In this document: in pieces, positions 1-7,124 of the stretch
Numbering within the stretch: the stretch's first letter is position 1
How the letters are laid out: the number at the start of each line of letters is the position of its first letter
Notes under the pieces: model-generated
What the model was told of the DNA's origin: nothing
The model's input: the letters and a program-made list of their open reading frames with translations, nothing else
The model's database searches: none
Position numbers and translations under genes: made by a program
NCBI GenBank assembly: GCA_964584125.1
Contig: CAZOYP010000070.1
Span: 1 to 12,601 of the forward strand
Reading direction: 5' to 3'
DNA length: 12,601 bases
Source of the DNA: Nitromaritima sp964584125
GTDB taxonomy: Bacteria; Nitrospinota; Nitrospinia; Nitrospinales; VA-1

Positions 1-2
1 AA

Positions 3-374
3 AAACATAAAGTCAATCCACTTGGCGGCTGCCTACCAATGCTTCTCCAAATACCTGTGTTCATTGGACTTTATCATGCCCTTTTCTTTTCCATTGAGCT
101 ACGTGGCGCTCCATTTGTTGGCTGGATTCACGATCTTTCCGTTGCCGACCCCTATTATGTTTGGCCTGTTATAATGGGTGCCACTATGTTTCTACAGCAG
201 AAACTCAACCCATCCATCGGTGACCCAACTCAGCAAAAAATTATGATGATGTTGCCTATAGTATTTACTTTTCTATTTATGTCCTTCCCATCGGGCTTGG
301 TTATATACTGGACAGTCAATAATATACTAACCATATCTCAACAGGCTTATATCTATAAATTTACCAAAGACTAG
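3..374 (+). CDS. yidC: Membrane protein insertase YidC, C-terminal part (5' truncated by window edge)
   Basis: This is the last 123 residues of a YidC/Oxa1/Alb3 insertase, which places membrane proteins into the inner membrane alone or with SecYEG. The reading frame is open to the window edge, so the gene begins outside. The signature NPLGGCLPMLLQIPVFIGLY is visible at the third core membrane helix. It is followed by a helix around VWPVIMGATMFLQQ, the family stretch LNPSIGDPTQQKIMMMLP, and a final hydrophobic pair ending in SFPSGLVIYWTVNNIL. The tail after the last helix is short. The gene is followed by mnmE on the same strand after 95 bp, as in the widespread rpmH-rnpA-yidC-(jag)-mnmE order, but with no jag gene between them. 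The match is unambiguous. Confidence 0.96.
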   Translation, partial: KHKVNPLGGCLPMLLQIPVFIGLYHALFFSIELRGAPFVGWIHDLSVADPYYVWPVIMGATMFLQQKLNPSIGDPTQQKIMMMLPIVFTFLFMSFPSGLVIYWTVNNILTISQQAYIYKFTKD

Positions 375-469
375 TGCTTTGCAATAGGTGAACCCTGTCC
401 TTTTTCTTGCTATTCTAACTTTATATAGAGTTGTCTTTTTGTATAACTTCCGCTTTAGCAGATCTTACT

Positions 470-1846
470 ATGAGTGACATAATTGCCGCAATAGCCACAC
501 CGATAGGTGAAGGAGGAATAAGTATAATTCGATTCAGCGGATTGGACTCACTTTCTATTGCCCTGAAAATTTTTTGCACACCTAATGGCAACTCAGTAAA
601 AAAAATTTCTCCGCATAAAGCTCATTTCGGCTCTATTTATGACCCAACAACTGGAAAGTGTGTGGACGAAGTGATTCTCACCTGGTTTAGAACTCCAAAA
701 AGTTTTACTGGTGAGGATACTATAGAAATTAGCGCTCATGGCGGAGTATTCGTCTCATCTCGAATACTTGGGCTTGTGCTTGACCATGGTGCACGCCTAG
801 CCGAACCCGGGGAATTTACACGCCGGGCATTTATGAATGGTCGTATCGATTTATCTCAGGCTGAAGCAGTTGCTGACCTTATATCAGCAGCTTCTGATAA
901 AGCTCTGCAGGCTGCTATCATACAACTAAAAGGTCATCTTTCAGAAAAAATTACTGGGCTTTATGATCGCCTTCTCTTTATTCTCAGTCAGATAGAAGCT
1001 GCTATCGATTTCCCTGAAGAGGGATTAGATTTTCAAAAACGAGAGACTACAATCAGTGAACTAAAACAGATCCATGAAGAAATATGTGATTTAATTAAAA
1101 CCTATCAGCAGGGAAAAATATCCCGCGAAGGAGCATCGGTTGCTCTTGTAGGGAAACCCAATGTAGGGAAATCCAGTTTACTGAATGCTCTTCTTCAAGA
1201 GGATCGTGCTATCGTTACTCCACACCCAGGAACCACCCGTGACACACTGGAAGAAAAAATACGCATAAAAGATATTCATATTAACATCATTGATTCAGCT
1301 GGGTTACGCAAGTCTCCAGAAATCATTGAACAAGAAGGTATTCAAAGAACTCGCTCTGCTATTGAAGGGGCTGATCTCACCCTTGCCATTTTCGATCGTT
1401 CGCAGCCTCTTGACGAAAATGACGACCTCATTTTTAAAGAACTAAATGACAAGTCTATATTAATCGTTATCAATAAAATTGATCTAAAAGAACAGTGGGC
1501 AATCGATAGCTTGAAAGAAAAAATCAAGCCTGACACACTTGTTTCTGTTTCTGCCAAAAAACAAAGTGGCCTAGATTCTCTTACAGATGCTATTTATAAT
1601 TGCATTATCAATACAGAAAAAAGCGACGAAGCAGTTTTTATATCGCGTGAACGACATCGCTTAAACTTAGTTCAGGCTTCCTTGTCGTTGGAAAAAACCC
1701 TTATCTCATTAGAAAATCATTTTTCGGAAGAATTTGTAGCTACTGACCTTAGTATAACAATGAATCATCTTGCAACCATCTTAGGAAAAGTTGTAGAGGA
1801 TGAGTTACTGGATCAAATTTTTAATTCTTTTTGTATCGGCAAATAA
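470..1846 (+). CDS. mnmE: tRNA uridine-5-carboxymethylaminomethyl modification GTPase MnmE (TrmE)
   Basis: MnmE works with MnmG to install the carboxymethylaminomethyl group on C5 of the wobble uridine (U34) of certain tRNAs, in the cytoplasm. The 458-residue product has the family length. The N-terminal folate-binding domain opens with MSDIIAAIATPIGEGGISIIRFSG and contains the conserved GEFTRRAFMNGRIDLSQAEA. A helical domain carries the inserted G domain: P-loop GKPNVGKSS at about residues 228-236, TTRD switch, DSAG, and NKID at 335-338. The C-terminus is the diagnostic FCIGK motif with the key Cys. I chose ATG 470 because it aligns with the usual N-terminus. The frame also opens at TTG 431, but that adds 13 non-conserved residues. 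No strong ribosome-binding site is visible. The rhodanese gene follows after 24 bp. Confidence 0.97.
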   Translation: MSDIIAAIATPIGEGGISIIRFSGLDSLSIALKIFCTPNGNSVKKISPHKAHFGSIYDPTTGKCVDEVILTWFRTPKSFTGEDTIEISAHGGVFVSSRILGLVLDHGARLAEPGEFTRRAFMNGRIDLSQAEAVADLISAASDKALQAAIIQLKGHLSEKITGLYDRLLFILSQIEAAIDFPEEGLDFQKRETTISELKQIHEEICDLIKTYQQGKISREGASVALVGKPNVGKSSLLNALLQEDRAIVTPHPGTTRDTLEEKIRIKDIHINIIDSAGLRKSPEIIEQEGIQRTRSAIEGADLTLAIFDRSQPLDENDDLIFKELNDKSILIVINKIDLKEQWAIDSLKEKIKPDTLVSVSAKKQSGLDSLTDAIYNCIINTEKSDEAVFISRERHRLNLVQASLSLEKTLISLENHFSEEFVATDLSITMNHLATILGKVVEDELLDQIFNSFCIGK

Positions 1847-1870
1847 CTTAATGCTAGATTTAAAATTCAA

Positions 1871-2218
1871 ATGACTGCTGAAAACATTTCACACATCCAA
1901 CCTCTTATCCTTAATGAAAGACTTGAAAAGGGTGATGATATTTGTTTAATCGATGTTCGTGAAGATTGGGAATACTCCCTGGCTTCTATTAAAGGATCGA
2001 GTCATATTCCGCTAAAGGAGTTAGCAGATCGCATTCAAGAAATTATGTTTGAAGAAGAAATTGCGGTTTATTGCCATCACGGCGAGAGAGCATTTTTGGC
2101 TGCAGAAATTTTGTTAGAGTCTGGTTTTAAGAAAGTTTATCACCTAACAGGAGGGATTGATGCTTGGTCACAAGTGGTTGATCCTAAAATTCCAAGATAT
2201 AAAAGTGAATCTTTTTAA
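1871..2218 (+). CDS. Single-domain rhodanese (sulfurtransferase-like protein)
   Basis: This 115-residue cytoplasmic protein is a single rhodanese domain. Visible hallmarks are LIDVREDWEY near residue 26, SSHIPLKEL, the active-site loop C68-HHGER, and the terminal HLTGGIDAWS. The catalytic cysteine is present, so a persulfide-carrying sulfurtransferase is plausible. There is no signal peptide. It starts 24 bp after mnmE on the same strand and is probably cotranscribed. Because MnmE acts on the same wobble uridine that MnmA thiolates, a role in sulfur delivery for tRNA thiolation is conceivable, but that is inference from position only. The alternative is a general sulfide or cyanide detoxification rhodanese. 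The family call is firm and the substrate is unknown. Confidence 0.92.
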   Translation: MTAENISHIQPLILNERLEKGDDICLIDVREDWEYSLASIKGSSHIPLKELADRIQEIMFEEEIAVYCHHGERAFLAAEILLESGFKKVYHLTGGIDAWSQVVDPKIPRYKSESF

Positions 2219-2336
2219 TTCCAAAAAATAAAGACCACTACTCTTCCCACTTGATAGTTTTGATTCTAAATTAAATACCTTGGCATAAATCACTTTATAC
2301 GTTTCATTGATTATAGCTACGAACGATACTTCACCA

Positions 2337-3797
2337 TTAAGCCCTCTTTAAAACGACATCACGCATAGGACCCGTAGGAGCTTTTTGCCCAGTCCACAGT
2401 TCGAACTGTTCAACAGCTTGATTGACAAATAATTCAACACCAGAAATAGCAATACAACCAGCCACTTTAGCCTCTCGGATCAAGCGAGTCTCCGGAGGGT
2501 TGTAAACAGAATCAAAAACTATCATTCCTTTTCGTAAGTGTCGGGATGAAATTGGTGTTTCTTCCTGATTTGGGCTCATTCCAACTGGTGAACAATTTAT
2601 AAGAATATCTATCACCTCTTCACCTGCATTCTGAATATTTATAACTTTTGCATTTAGTTCTCTAGCTAGCTGAAGCCCTTTTTCTTTATTTCGATTGTAA
2701 GTGACGGTGACCTTCGACCCTTTTTTGTGAACCCCATATCCAATTGCTTTCGCGGTTCCTCCCGCGCCAATAATGAGCACGTTTTTATCTTTGAGGTCAA
2801 CATGTTTCTCTAGAGCTTTCAAAGCACCCGTACAATCTGTATTGTAACCCTTCCATTCTTTTCCATTACGCACTACAGTATTGATTGCTCCTATTTTTTT
2901 AGCAGTTTCTTCAACTTCATCGACTATTGTCAGGATATCTTCCTTGAAGGGCATCGTCACACTCAGGCCCTCAAAATATGGACTAAATCCTTTAAAAAAA
3001 CTTTCCACATTATCTACTAGAAAAGGAACATATATATCGGTTGATCCTGTCTCTTGAAAAGCTCTGTTATGAATTAGATACCCCATGCTCTTATAAACTG
3101 GGTTCCCTATCACACCAAAAATTTTAAAAGAGTCTCGCTTATCACATACACGATAGATATCTCTCAAGCTTGTACCAGTTATTTGCCCAGGAGCTGTTTC
3201 CTTTCCTGTTTCTAAAGAACCGAATGTTAAAAATGCACCTAATAGTGGCGAAAGGATTCGACTTATCTCACCTTTCTCCCCCATGCATAGTGCGATAATT
3301 TTTTTACCATCTCTTTTAGATCGATGGATAAGATTAAATAAAGCAAGATTATTGTTAATATCGCGGGCGTATGTAACAATTTTAAGTATATCCGCTGGCA
3401 TCGCACACATTAAGTCGTACAAATGTTCTATTTCCTCGGGAGTATCCGTAAAATTATGGTATGAGAGTATAGTTTTTGCATTGTGCTCAGATTCGAGAAA
3501 TGGTTTCAGTAGTTCCTTAGGAGTGGAGGTTTCGATATCAACATATTCTGCACCAGCAACTATAGCCTGTTTGAGCACCTCAATTCTTTCCTCCTCACTC
3601 CCTGAAAACTGTCCTCCTTCGCGTTTGGTTCGATTAGTAACAATGCAAGGTTTCGTGGAAGCCGCCAGAAGACCATTAAGGTCGTAGTCACTCATAAGAT
3701 CAAGCCGCAACTCAAAAATATCCGCCAAAGGCTCTGCCGTGGCAATATCTTCTAATGATTTATGCTGATTGGGGCCAACGATAGGAATGCAGATCAT
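2337..3797 (-). CDS. aroDE: Bifunctional 3-dehydroquinate dehydratase (type I) / shikimate dehydrogenase
   Basis: A 486-residue fusion catalysing two consecutive shikimate-pathway steps: dehydration of 3-dehydroquinate, then NADPH reduction of 3-dehydroshikimate. Residues 1 to about 218 are a type I (Schiff-base) dehydratase with FELRLD at 28-33, DIET with Glu89, catalytic His114 in SYHNF and Schiff-base Lys139 in DILKIVTYA. Residues about 225-486 are an AroE domain with SVTMPFK (catalytic Lys285), GAINT (Asn306), NTD (Asp321), the Rossmann loop GAGGTAKAI at 344-352, NCSPVGM, and the C-terminal GVELFVNQA with Gln460. The normally conserved shikimate-binding PxxHSxSPxxHN segment reads PVYKSMGYLIHN, so one of the two serines and the proline are replaced. 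The fused order matches that of plants and several bacterial phyla. It converges with the rhodanese gene across 118 bp in which no clear terminator is seen. Confidence 0.95.
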   Translation of the reverse strand: MICIPIVGPNQHKSLEDIATAEPLADIFELRLDLMSDYDLNGLLAASTKPCIVTNRTKREGGQFSGSEEERIEVLKQAIVAGAEYVDIETSTPKELLKPFLESEHNAKTILSYHNFTDTPEEIEHLYDLMCAMPADILKIVTYARDINNNLALFNLIHRSKRDGKKIIALCMGEKGEISRILSPLLGAFLTFGSLETGKETAPGQITGTSLRDIYRVCDKRDSFKIFGVIGNPVYKSMGYLIHNRAFQETGSTDIYVPFLVDNVESFFKGFSPYFEGLSVTMPFKEDILTIVDEVEETAKKIGAINTVVRNGKEWKGYNTDCTGALKALEKHVDLKDKNVLIIGAGGTAKAIGYGVHKKGSKVTVTYNRNKEKGLQLARELNAKVINIQNAGEEVIDILINCSPVGMSPNQEETPISSRHLRKGMIVFDSVYNPPETRLIREAKVAGCIAISGVELFVNQAVEQFELWTGQKAPTGPMRDVVLKRA

Positions 3798-3954
3798 AGA
3801 AAGGTTGTATACGAAATCCCTAATTCAAGCAAGCCTCAAGAAAATTTTTTAGACTTAAGAAGAGTCCCCCTTTAATCGCTCGCTAGCTCAAAATCTCCTC
3901 AATCTACTTTTTTAAGTAACCCAGTGTAGTGGAATCAAAGAAGGTTTTATATCT

Positions 3955-4395
3955 TTAAAATGGAGTGGCTTCTCTATCCGCTTGTTCTTTTTTCTTAGCA
4001 TTTGCTTCAGCTTTAGCCTGCTCATCAATTTCCATAGATTTTTTTAAAAATTTTTCTCTAACATGATCAGCTTGTTTTTGCATCTCCTCTTGTTTTTTCA
4101 CTTCAGCCTCGCGAGACTTCTCTATGGCATTATGAACAACCCTATCTACATAAGAAACCGGCTCAACATTTTTGTTTAAATCTGGGTTCGCCTCAGCCGG
4201 TACTTGGTTTGTATTTTGTATTACGGAAAGAGCCGCGCTAATAGCCCTCTTCTTTTGTGCTTCAGAGGAAATGGTGACGCGATCGACTTGATTTTGGATT
4301 GTTTTAACAGGGTTTTTCCGATTCAACTCAGCCATACGGGTTTGCTGATCGTACTTTCCAAAAACCTGATTTACTGGAATAATTGACAAAGCCAT
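3955..4395 (-). CDS. Small coiled-coil protein with DRVxIS motif, flagellar cluster, function unknown
   Basis: A 146-residue hydrophilic protein I do not recognise. Residues 1-75 look unstructured and contain VDRVTISSEAQKK at 37-49. The DRVxIS-x-EA pattern occurs in FlgM-type anti-sigma factors and other small flagellar-cluster proteins. Residues about 85-146 are a charged, Lys/Glu/Ala-rich helix, probably a coiled coil, ending in ATPF. There is no signal peptide or membrane segment. It starts 20 bp after the chaperone gene, with GAGGAAG about 6 bases before ATG, so it is the third gene of a fliD operon. The typical FlgM C-terminal sigma-28-binding helices are not evident, so I do not call it FlgM. 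A secretion- or assembly-related accessory role is inference from context. Confidence 0.72.
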   Translation of the reverse strand: MALSIIPVNQVFGKYDQQTRMAELNRKNPVKTIQNQVDRVTISSEAQKKRAISAALSVIQNTNQVPAEANPDLNKNVEPVSYVDRVVHNAIEKSREAEVKKQEEMQKQADHVREKFLKKSMEIDEQAKAEANAKKKEQADREATPF

Positions 4396-4415
4396 TTAAA
4401 TCTTCCTCTTGCAGG

Positions 4416-4856
4416 TCAAACTTTTCGTGAGATAAGTGGTCTATTTTTAAAGAACCCGCCATATCCCTTACCGATTTTTTTTCCCTCTTGTAATCCTAAA
4501 ATTTTTTTTTCAACTTCCTTCATTTTAAAACTAATCTCATTCTCACACTCTTCTTCCATGTGAACGATTGTCTTAATTAGTTTTTCAAGGTTTGTCTTTA
4601 AAGTTTCACCTTCTTTTGCCAAGCCTTCAATTTCTTGTTGAGATAACAATTGAAGTTGCGTTTCTACATCTTCTTCAAGGTTTTTAAAAATTTTCATGAG
4701 AGCATTTTTTTCTTCAATAATTTCAAGGACACGGCTCTCATCTTTCTCTTCAATCGCTTTTTGTTGCTCGTCTATCTTTACGATTAGATCTTTGAGACAT
4801 GACTCTTCATTTTGCAAGCTATTGAGAATCAATTGTTTTGTTATTTTTATATTCAT
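4416..4856 (-). CDS. FlgN/FliT-like flagellar export chaperone
   Basis: A 146-residue, almost entirely alpha-helical, Glu/Lys-rich protein. It follows the FlgN pattern: an N-terminal helix (LILNSLQNEESCLKDLI), a DESRVLEIIEEKNALMKIFKNLEED segment like the FlgN 'ei...K..ll..l..le' region, and a C-terminal tail GKKIGKGYGG. FlgN-family chaperones escort hook-associated proteins to the export gate, and FliT does this for FliD. The ATG at 4856-4854 directly abuts the fliD stop (TGA at 4859-4857) without its own Shine-Dalgarno, which indicates translational coupling and fits a FliD-dedicated chaperone. The family assignment rests on pattern and position rather than strong sequence identity. Whether it is functionally FliT or FlgN cannot be decided from the sequence. 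Confidence 0.7.
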   Translation of the reverse strand: MNIKITKQLILNSLQNEESCLKDLIVKIDEQQKAIEEKDESRVLEIIEEKNALMKIFKNLEEDVETQLQLLSQQEIEGLAKEGETLKTNLEKLIKTIVHMEEECENEISFKMKEVEKKILGLQEGKKIGKGYGGFFKNRPLISRKV

Positions 4857-6722
4857 TCAGGCTATCGTAATAAGGTTTTTAACTGTCTGGTTTAATGAAG
4901 AAACCTCTGTAAATTCGCCTAATTTCGCCATAGGAAAACTAGGCGTTTTTGTTTGAACTGTTACCTGATTGATTTTTTGATCTAAGTCTCCAAGATCTTC
5001 GTTAAGTAAGTTTCCCAACTGCTGACTCAATATAGGAAGAATGCCCGATTTTTCATCAATTAAAAGATCGATCGTTTCCTCAGCATTGACTTCTAGAGAC
5101 CTTTTTAGTTTGGGTTCGTCAATGACCAAGGTATTATCATCATTTGTTTTAATCCCCGCAGATGTTAATCGGGTCTCAAAATCCCTTGCCACACTGAACA
5201 ATGAGGATCCTGTCCCGCCCAGAATATCTGCTAAAGCTATCGAGGTTGATAGCTCCTGCACCATTTTTTTCTTTGTATTTACCACTCTGAGCCCTATTTC
5301 CTGTAAATTTTCTGACGTAGCGCGAAATATATCTATCTCTTCATTACGTTTTTCAATAGTTCTGATTTTTTTTTGTGATTGAATAGTTAAATCGTAACGT
5401 ATGTTTTGTAACTCCTTATCTTGAGCAAACTCCTTTGACTGAGAAAGGACATCATTTATCCGAAAAAGGGAATCGTTGAATTGATTAACGAAAGTTTTAA
5501 TCTGCTCAATAGTATTAGTTGGGTCAAAAAATACTTGGATGCTTGCCTTGTCCGCTGATTCCTTTAACACTGTTAAAACAGCACCTTCAGAAATATTTCT
5601 AAACTCATTAAAGTCGCTTTCAATTGTTTCTGGATCACTAAAGGTTCTATCTAATTCAATCGATGCAGGGCGCGGTTCAATATTGAGATTGGTCGCCGGA
5701 ATGCCCTGGATAAATTCGTCGGTATTAAATTGGAGTTCTCTTTGAATTGGAAGCCCCTTGAGATTAAGCTCAAAAAAACCGAGCTGAAGTAAAATATTGT
5801 CGTCGTCTCTTAAGTCTATCTTTGTCGATCCACCCGCAAGGCTAGACAACACCAGACGGTTGTTCACAACTCTAGCCTTTACCCCGCTTTCCAAAAATCC
5901 ACCATCTAAACGACCGTTATCAATTACGTCTTCATCTGAATTAAGTTTCCCATCTCCATTAAGATCTTCATTAAAGTAAAGACCCGCTCCAAACTCATTT
6001 GCGCTAAGGGATATAATATCGAGAGTCCCATTTCTGTTTATGTCCTCTGCACTATCTAACTTGCCATTGCCGTTCGAATCCTCCCCACGATTAATTTTAT
6101 CTCTTAACTCAAAAATTGAATCGGTGGTCTCAACAGAGATTTTAAATCCATTAATATGAAAATTTCCACTGATTCCAATAGCCCCTATCGGAGTAGACTG
6201 TTCATTCGATGCTAGGGTACTACTAATCATTTTCCTAGTTGGAGTAACAGTAAACCTTCCAGTCGGCGAGGCTTTTTCTGCTTTAACTTTGACTAGATCT
6301 TCGCGCGATGACTCCGCAGCAACTAGATTAAACGCACCGTTATTTAGAAAAACATTCACTGTAGTTTGTAGAGTTTGAAGAGAAGCTCGAAGGGTGGCTA
6401 GTCGCTCAATTTTTAGGCCGGAAAATCGACTACTTCGTTCAATATTATCAGCAACCGGAAATTTATTTCTTTCTGACTTCTCCGAAGCAACTTTGACCGC
6501 ATTGCCCATGCGGAAACCAGCCAAAGGCCCAGTCCCTTCAAAAACTGGAACACGTCTTTCGACAATATCTAATGATTGAAATACAAGATCATTTTTACCA
6601 GGTCTCGGTTGACCCCCGGTCGTCAGGCTCTTCTTTGCCTCGCTAATAATCGCTTTATTACCACCAGAAACAGTAGCGGGAGAGGCAAGCAAAAATGAAT
6701 TACTTGAACCCGAAATTTCCAT
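4857..6722 (-). CDS. fliD: Flagellar hook-associated protein 2 (FliD)-like filament cap with calcium-loop insertion
   Basis: A 621-residue protein expected to cap the growing flagellar filament and guide flagellin folding. FliD_N-type sequence spans about 104-180 (LKIERLATLRASLQTLQTTV, then ASPTGRFTVTP). A flagellin hook IN-type motif follows (FHINGFKISVETTDSIFELRDKIN, 188-211). FliD_C-type sequence covers about 406-575 (IEQIKTFVNQFNDSLFRIN; IKTNDDNTLVIDEPKLKRSLEV). Residues 215-273 hold tandem EF-hand/dockerin-like loops such as DSNGNGKLDSAE and DLNGDGKLNSDE. The first roughly 95 residues lack the usual 'GLxSGLD' start and resemble nothing I know. I chose ATG 6722, with GAGAG 5 bases upstream. 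A TTG at 6821 would add 33 hydrophobic residues beginning next to a terminator T-tract, which is unlikely. The gene is coupled to the downstream chaperone gene. Confidence 0.86.
   Translation of the reverse strand: MEISGSSNSFLLASPATVSGGNKAIISEAKKSLTTGGQPRPGKNDLVFQSLDIVERRVPVFEGTGPLAGFRMGNAVKVASEKSERNKFPVADNIERSSRFSGLKIERLATLRASLQTLQTTVNVFLNNGAFNLVAAESSREDLVKVKAEKASPTGRFTVTPTRKMISSTLASNEQSTPIGAIGISGNFHINGFKISVETTDSIFELRDKINRGEDSNGNGKLDSAEDINRNGTLDIISLSANEFGAGLYFNEDLNGDGKLNSDEDVIDNGRLDGGFLESGVKARVVNNRLVLSSLAGGSTKIDLRDDDNILLQLGFFELNLKGLPIQRELQFNTDEFIQGIPATNLNIEPRPASIELDRTFSDPETIESDFNEFRNISEGAVLTVLKESADKASIQVFFDPTNTIEQIKTFVNQFNDSLFRINDVLSQSKEFAQDKELQNIRYDLTIQSQKKIRTIEKRNEEIDIFRATSENLQEIGLRVVNTKKKMVQELSTSIALADILGGTGSSLFSVARDFETRLTSAGIKTNDDNTLVIDEPKLKRSLEVNAEETIDLLIDEKSGILPILSQQLGNLLNEDLGDLDQKINQVTVQTKTPSFPMAKLGEFTEVSSLNQTVKNLITIA
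5904..6080 (-). other. Tandem EF-hand/dockerin-type calcium-loop repeats within fliD
   Basis: Codons 215-273 of fliD encode four loop-like units in two pairs. D215-SNGNGKLDSAE226 fits the DxNxNGxxDxxE calcium-binding loop exactly. D227-INRNGTLD235 is the first nine residues of a second loop. D253-LNGDGKLNSDE264 is a third loop, and D265-VIDNGRLD273 is a degenerate fourth. Loops follow each other without linkers, as in dockerin or thrombospondin type-3-like repeats. They interrupt the region where the hook IN motif normally continues. Confidence 0.8.
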
Positions 6723-6823
6723 TGAATCTCTCAAGTGGAGGGAAAACAGGAAAAAAATAAAGATTTCCCATCTTTTCTCCGATAAGAGCACAAGAAACAG
6801 CTTTGGTAGAACCAGAAACAAGC

Positions 6824-6859
6824 AAAAAAAACGCTCGTCGGCGCCATTGTCGCGTCGAC
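6824..6859 (-). terminator. Terminator-like hairpin with T8 tract upstream of fliD
   Basis: Read on the minus strand, GTCG-A-CGC, a 7-nt loop and GCG-C-CGAC form a stem with one internal mismatch. GAGCG and then eight T residues follow. It lies 101 bp before the fliD ATG and downstream of the 235-aa gene. It could end that gene's transcript or act as an attenuator for fliD. Confidence 0.55.
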
Positions 6860-6861
6860 TT

Positions 6862-6893
6862 AACCACTATCAGGTAGTTACCTAATGGTGGTT
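6862..6893. repeat. 32-bp imperfect inverted repeat (long hairpin)
   Basis: AACCAC-TATC-AGGTA-GT-TACCT-AATG-GTGGTT folds into a hairpin of about 14 pairs, including one G-U, with a single mismatch. It sits 2 bp from the terminator-like hairpin at 6837-6859. It can form in RNA of either strand. Confidence 0.7.
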
Positions 6894-6900
6894 TCAGTTC

Positions 6901-7110
6901 GGCAAGCTTGCCTCAATAAAGCAGGCCACTCTTTCTGTAAAGAAAGAGTTAGTTCCAAAAATTGATAACTCTCCATCGCTCTGCACACTCCCCAGTATGC
7001 TTTATAGATGGTGCGAAATCTAATTTAGGAATGAATCCAAGTGCTCAACTGTTGGTAATCCTCCGGATATGACCCGGCGGGCGTAACTTTTTCCCTTAAA
7101 ACAATCTTTA
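6901..7110. other. Structured intergenic segment, possible leader RNA or small RNA
   Basis: The gap between the 235-aa gene and fliD is about 400 bp and contains no convincing gene. It holds a 12-bp perfect palindrome GGCAAGCTTGCC (6901-6912) and a perfect 9-bp inverted repeat ACTCTTTCT/AGAAAGAGT around GTAA (6928-6949). Together with the two hairpins at 6837-6893 this concentration of structure suggests a structured transcript. On the plus strand the GTAA loop would be a GNRA tetraloop. On the minus strand the chain ends at a terminator. I could not match it to a known riboswitch or RNA family. Confidence 0.4.
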
Positions 7111-7124
7111 GTTAAAACATTTAG

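Noticed and set aside
431..469. TTG start extending MnmE by 13 residues
   Set aside because: The added residues do not resemble MnmE. The conserved N-terminus begins at ATG 470.
375..469. Replication origin near yidC-mnmE
   Set aside because: The yidC-mnmE region lies near oriC in some bacteria, but no cluster of DnaA boxes (TTATCCACA) was found here.
2219..2336. Bidirectional terminator between the convergent rhodanese and aroDE genes
   Set aside because: No GC-containing stem followed by a T run could be found in these 118 bp.
3955..4395. FlgM anti-sigma-28 factor
   Set aside because: Only the short DRVxIS motif matches; the C-terminal sigma-binding helices are replaced by a Lys/Glu/Ala-rich coiled coil.
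6720..6821. TTG start giving fliD a hydrophobic 33-residue N-terminal extension
   Set aside because: It would begin directly at the terminator T-tract without a ribosome-binding site. FliD is exported without a cleaved signal peptide, and ATG 6722 has GAGAG upstream.
6862..6893. Integron attC-like site or transposon end
   Set aside because: The hairpin lacks the paired RYYYAAC/GTTRRRY boxes, and no integrase, transposase or flanking duplication is visible.
6824..7110. Cyclic-di-GMP riboswitch or other known riboswitch upstream of fliD
   Set aside because: The context would fit, but the conserved cores I know for the GEMM-I class, cobalamin, glycine and similar riboswitches are not present on either strand.
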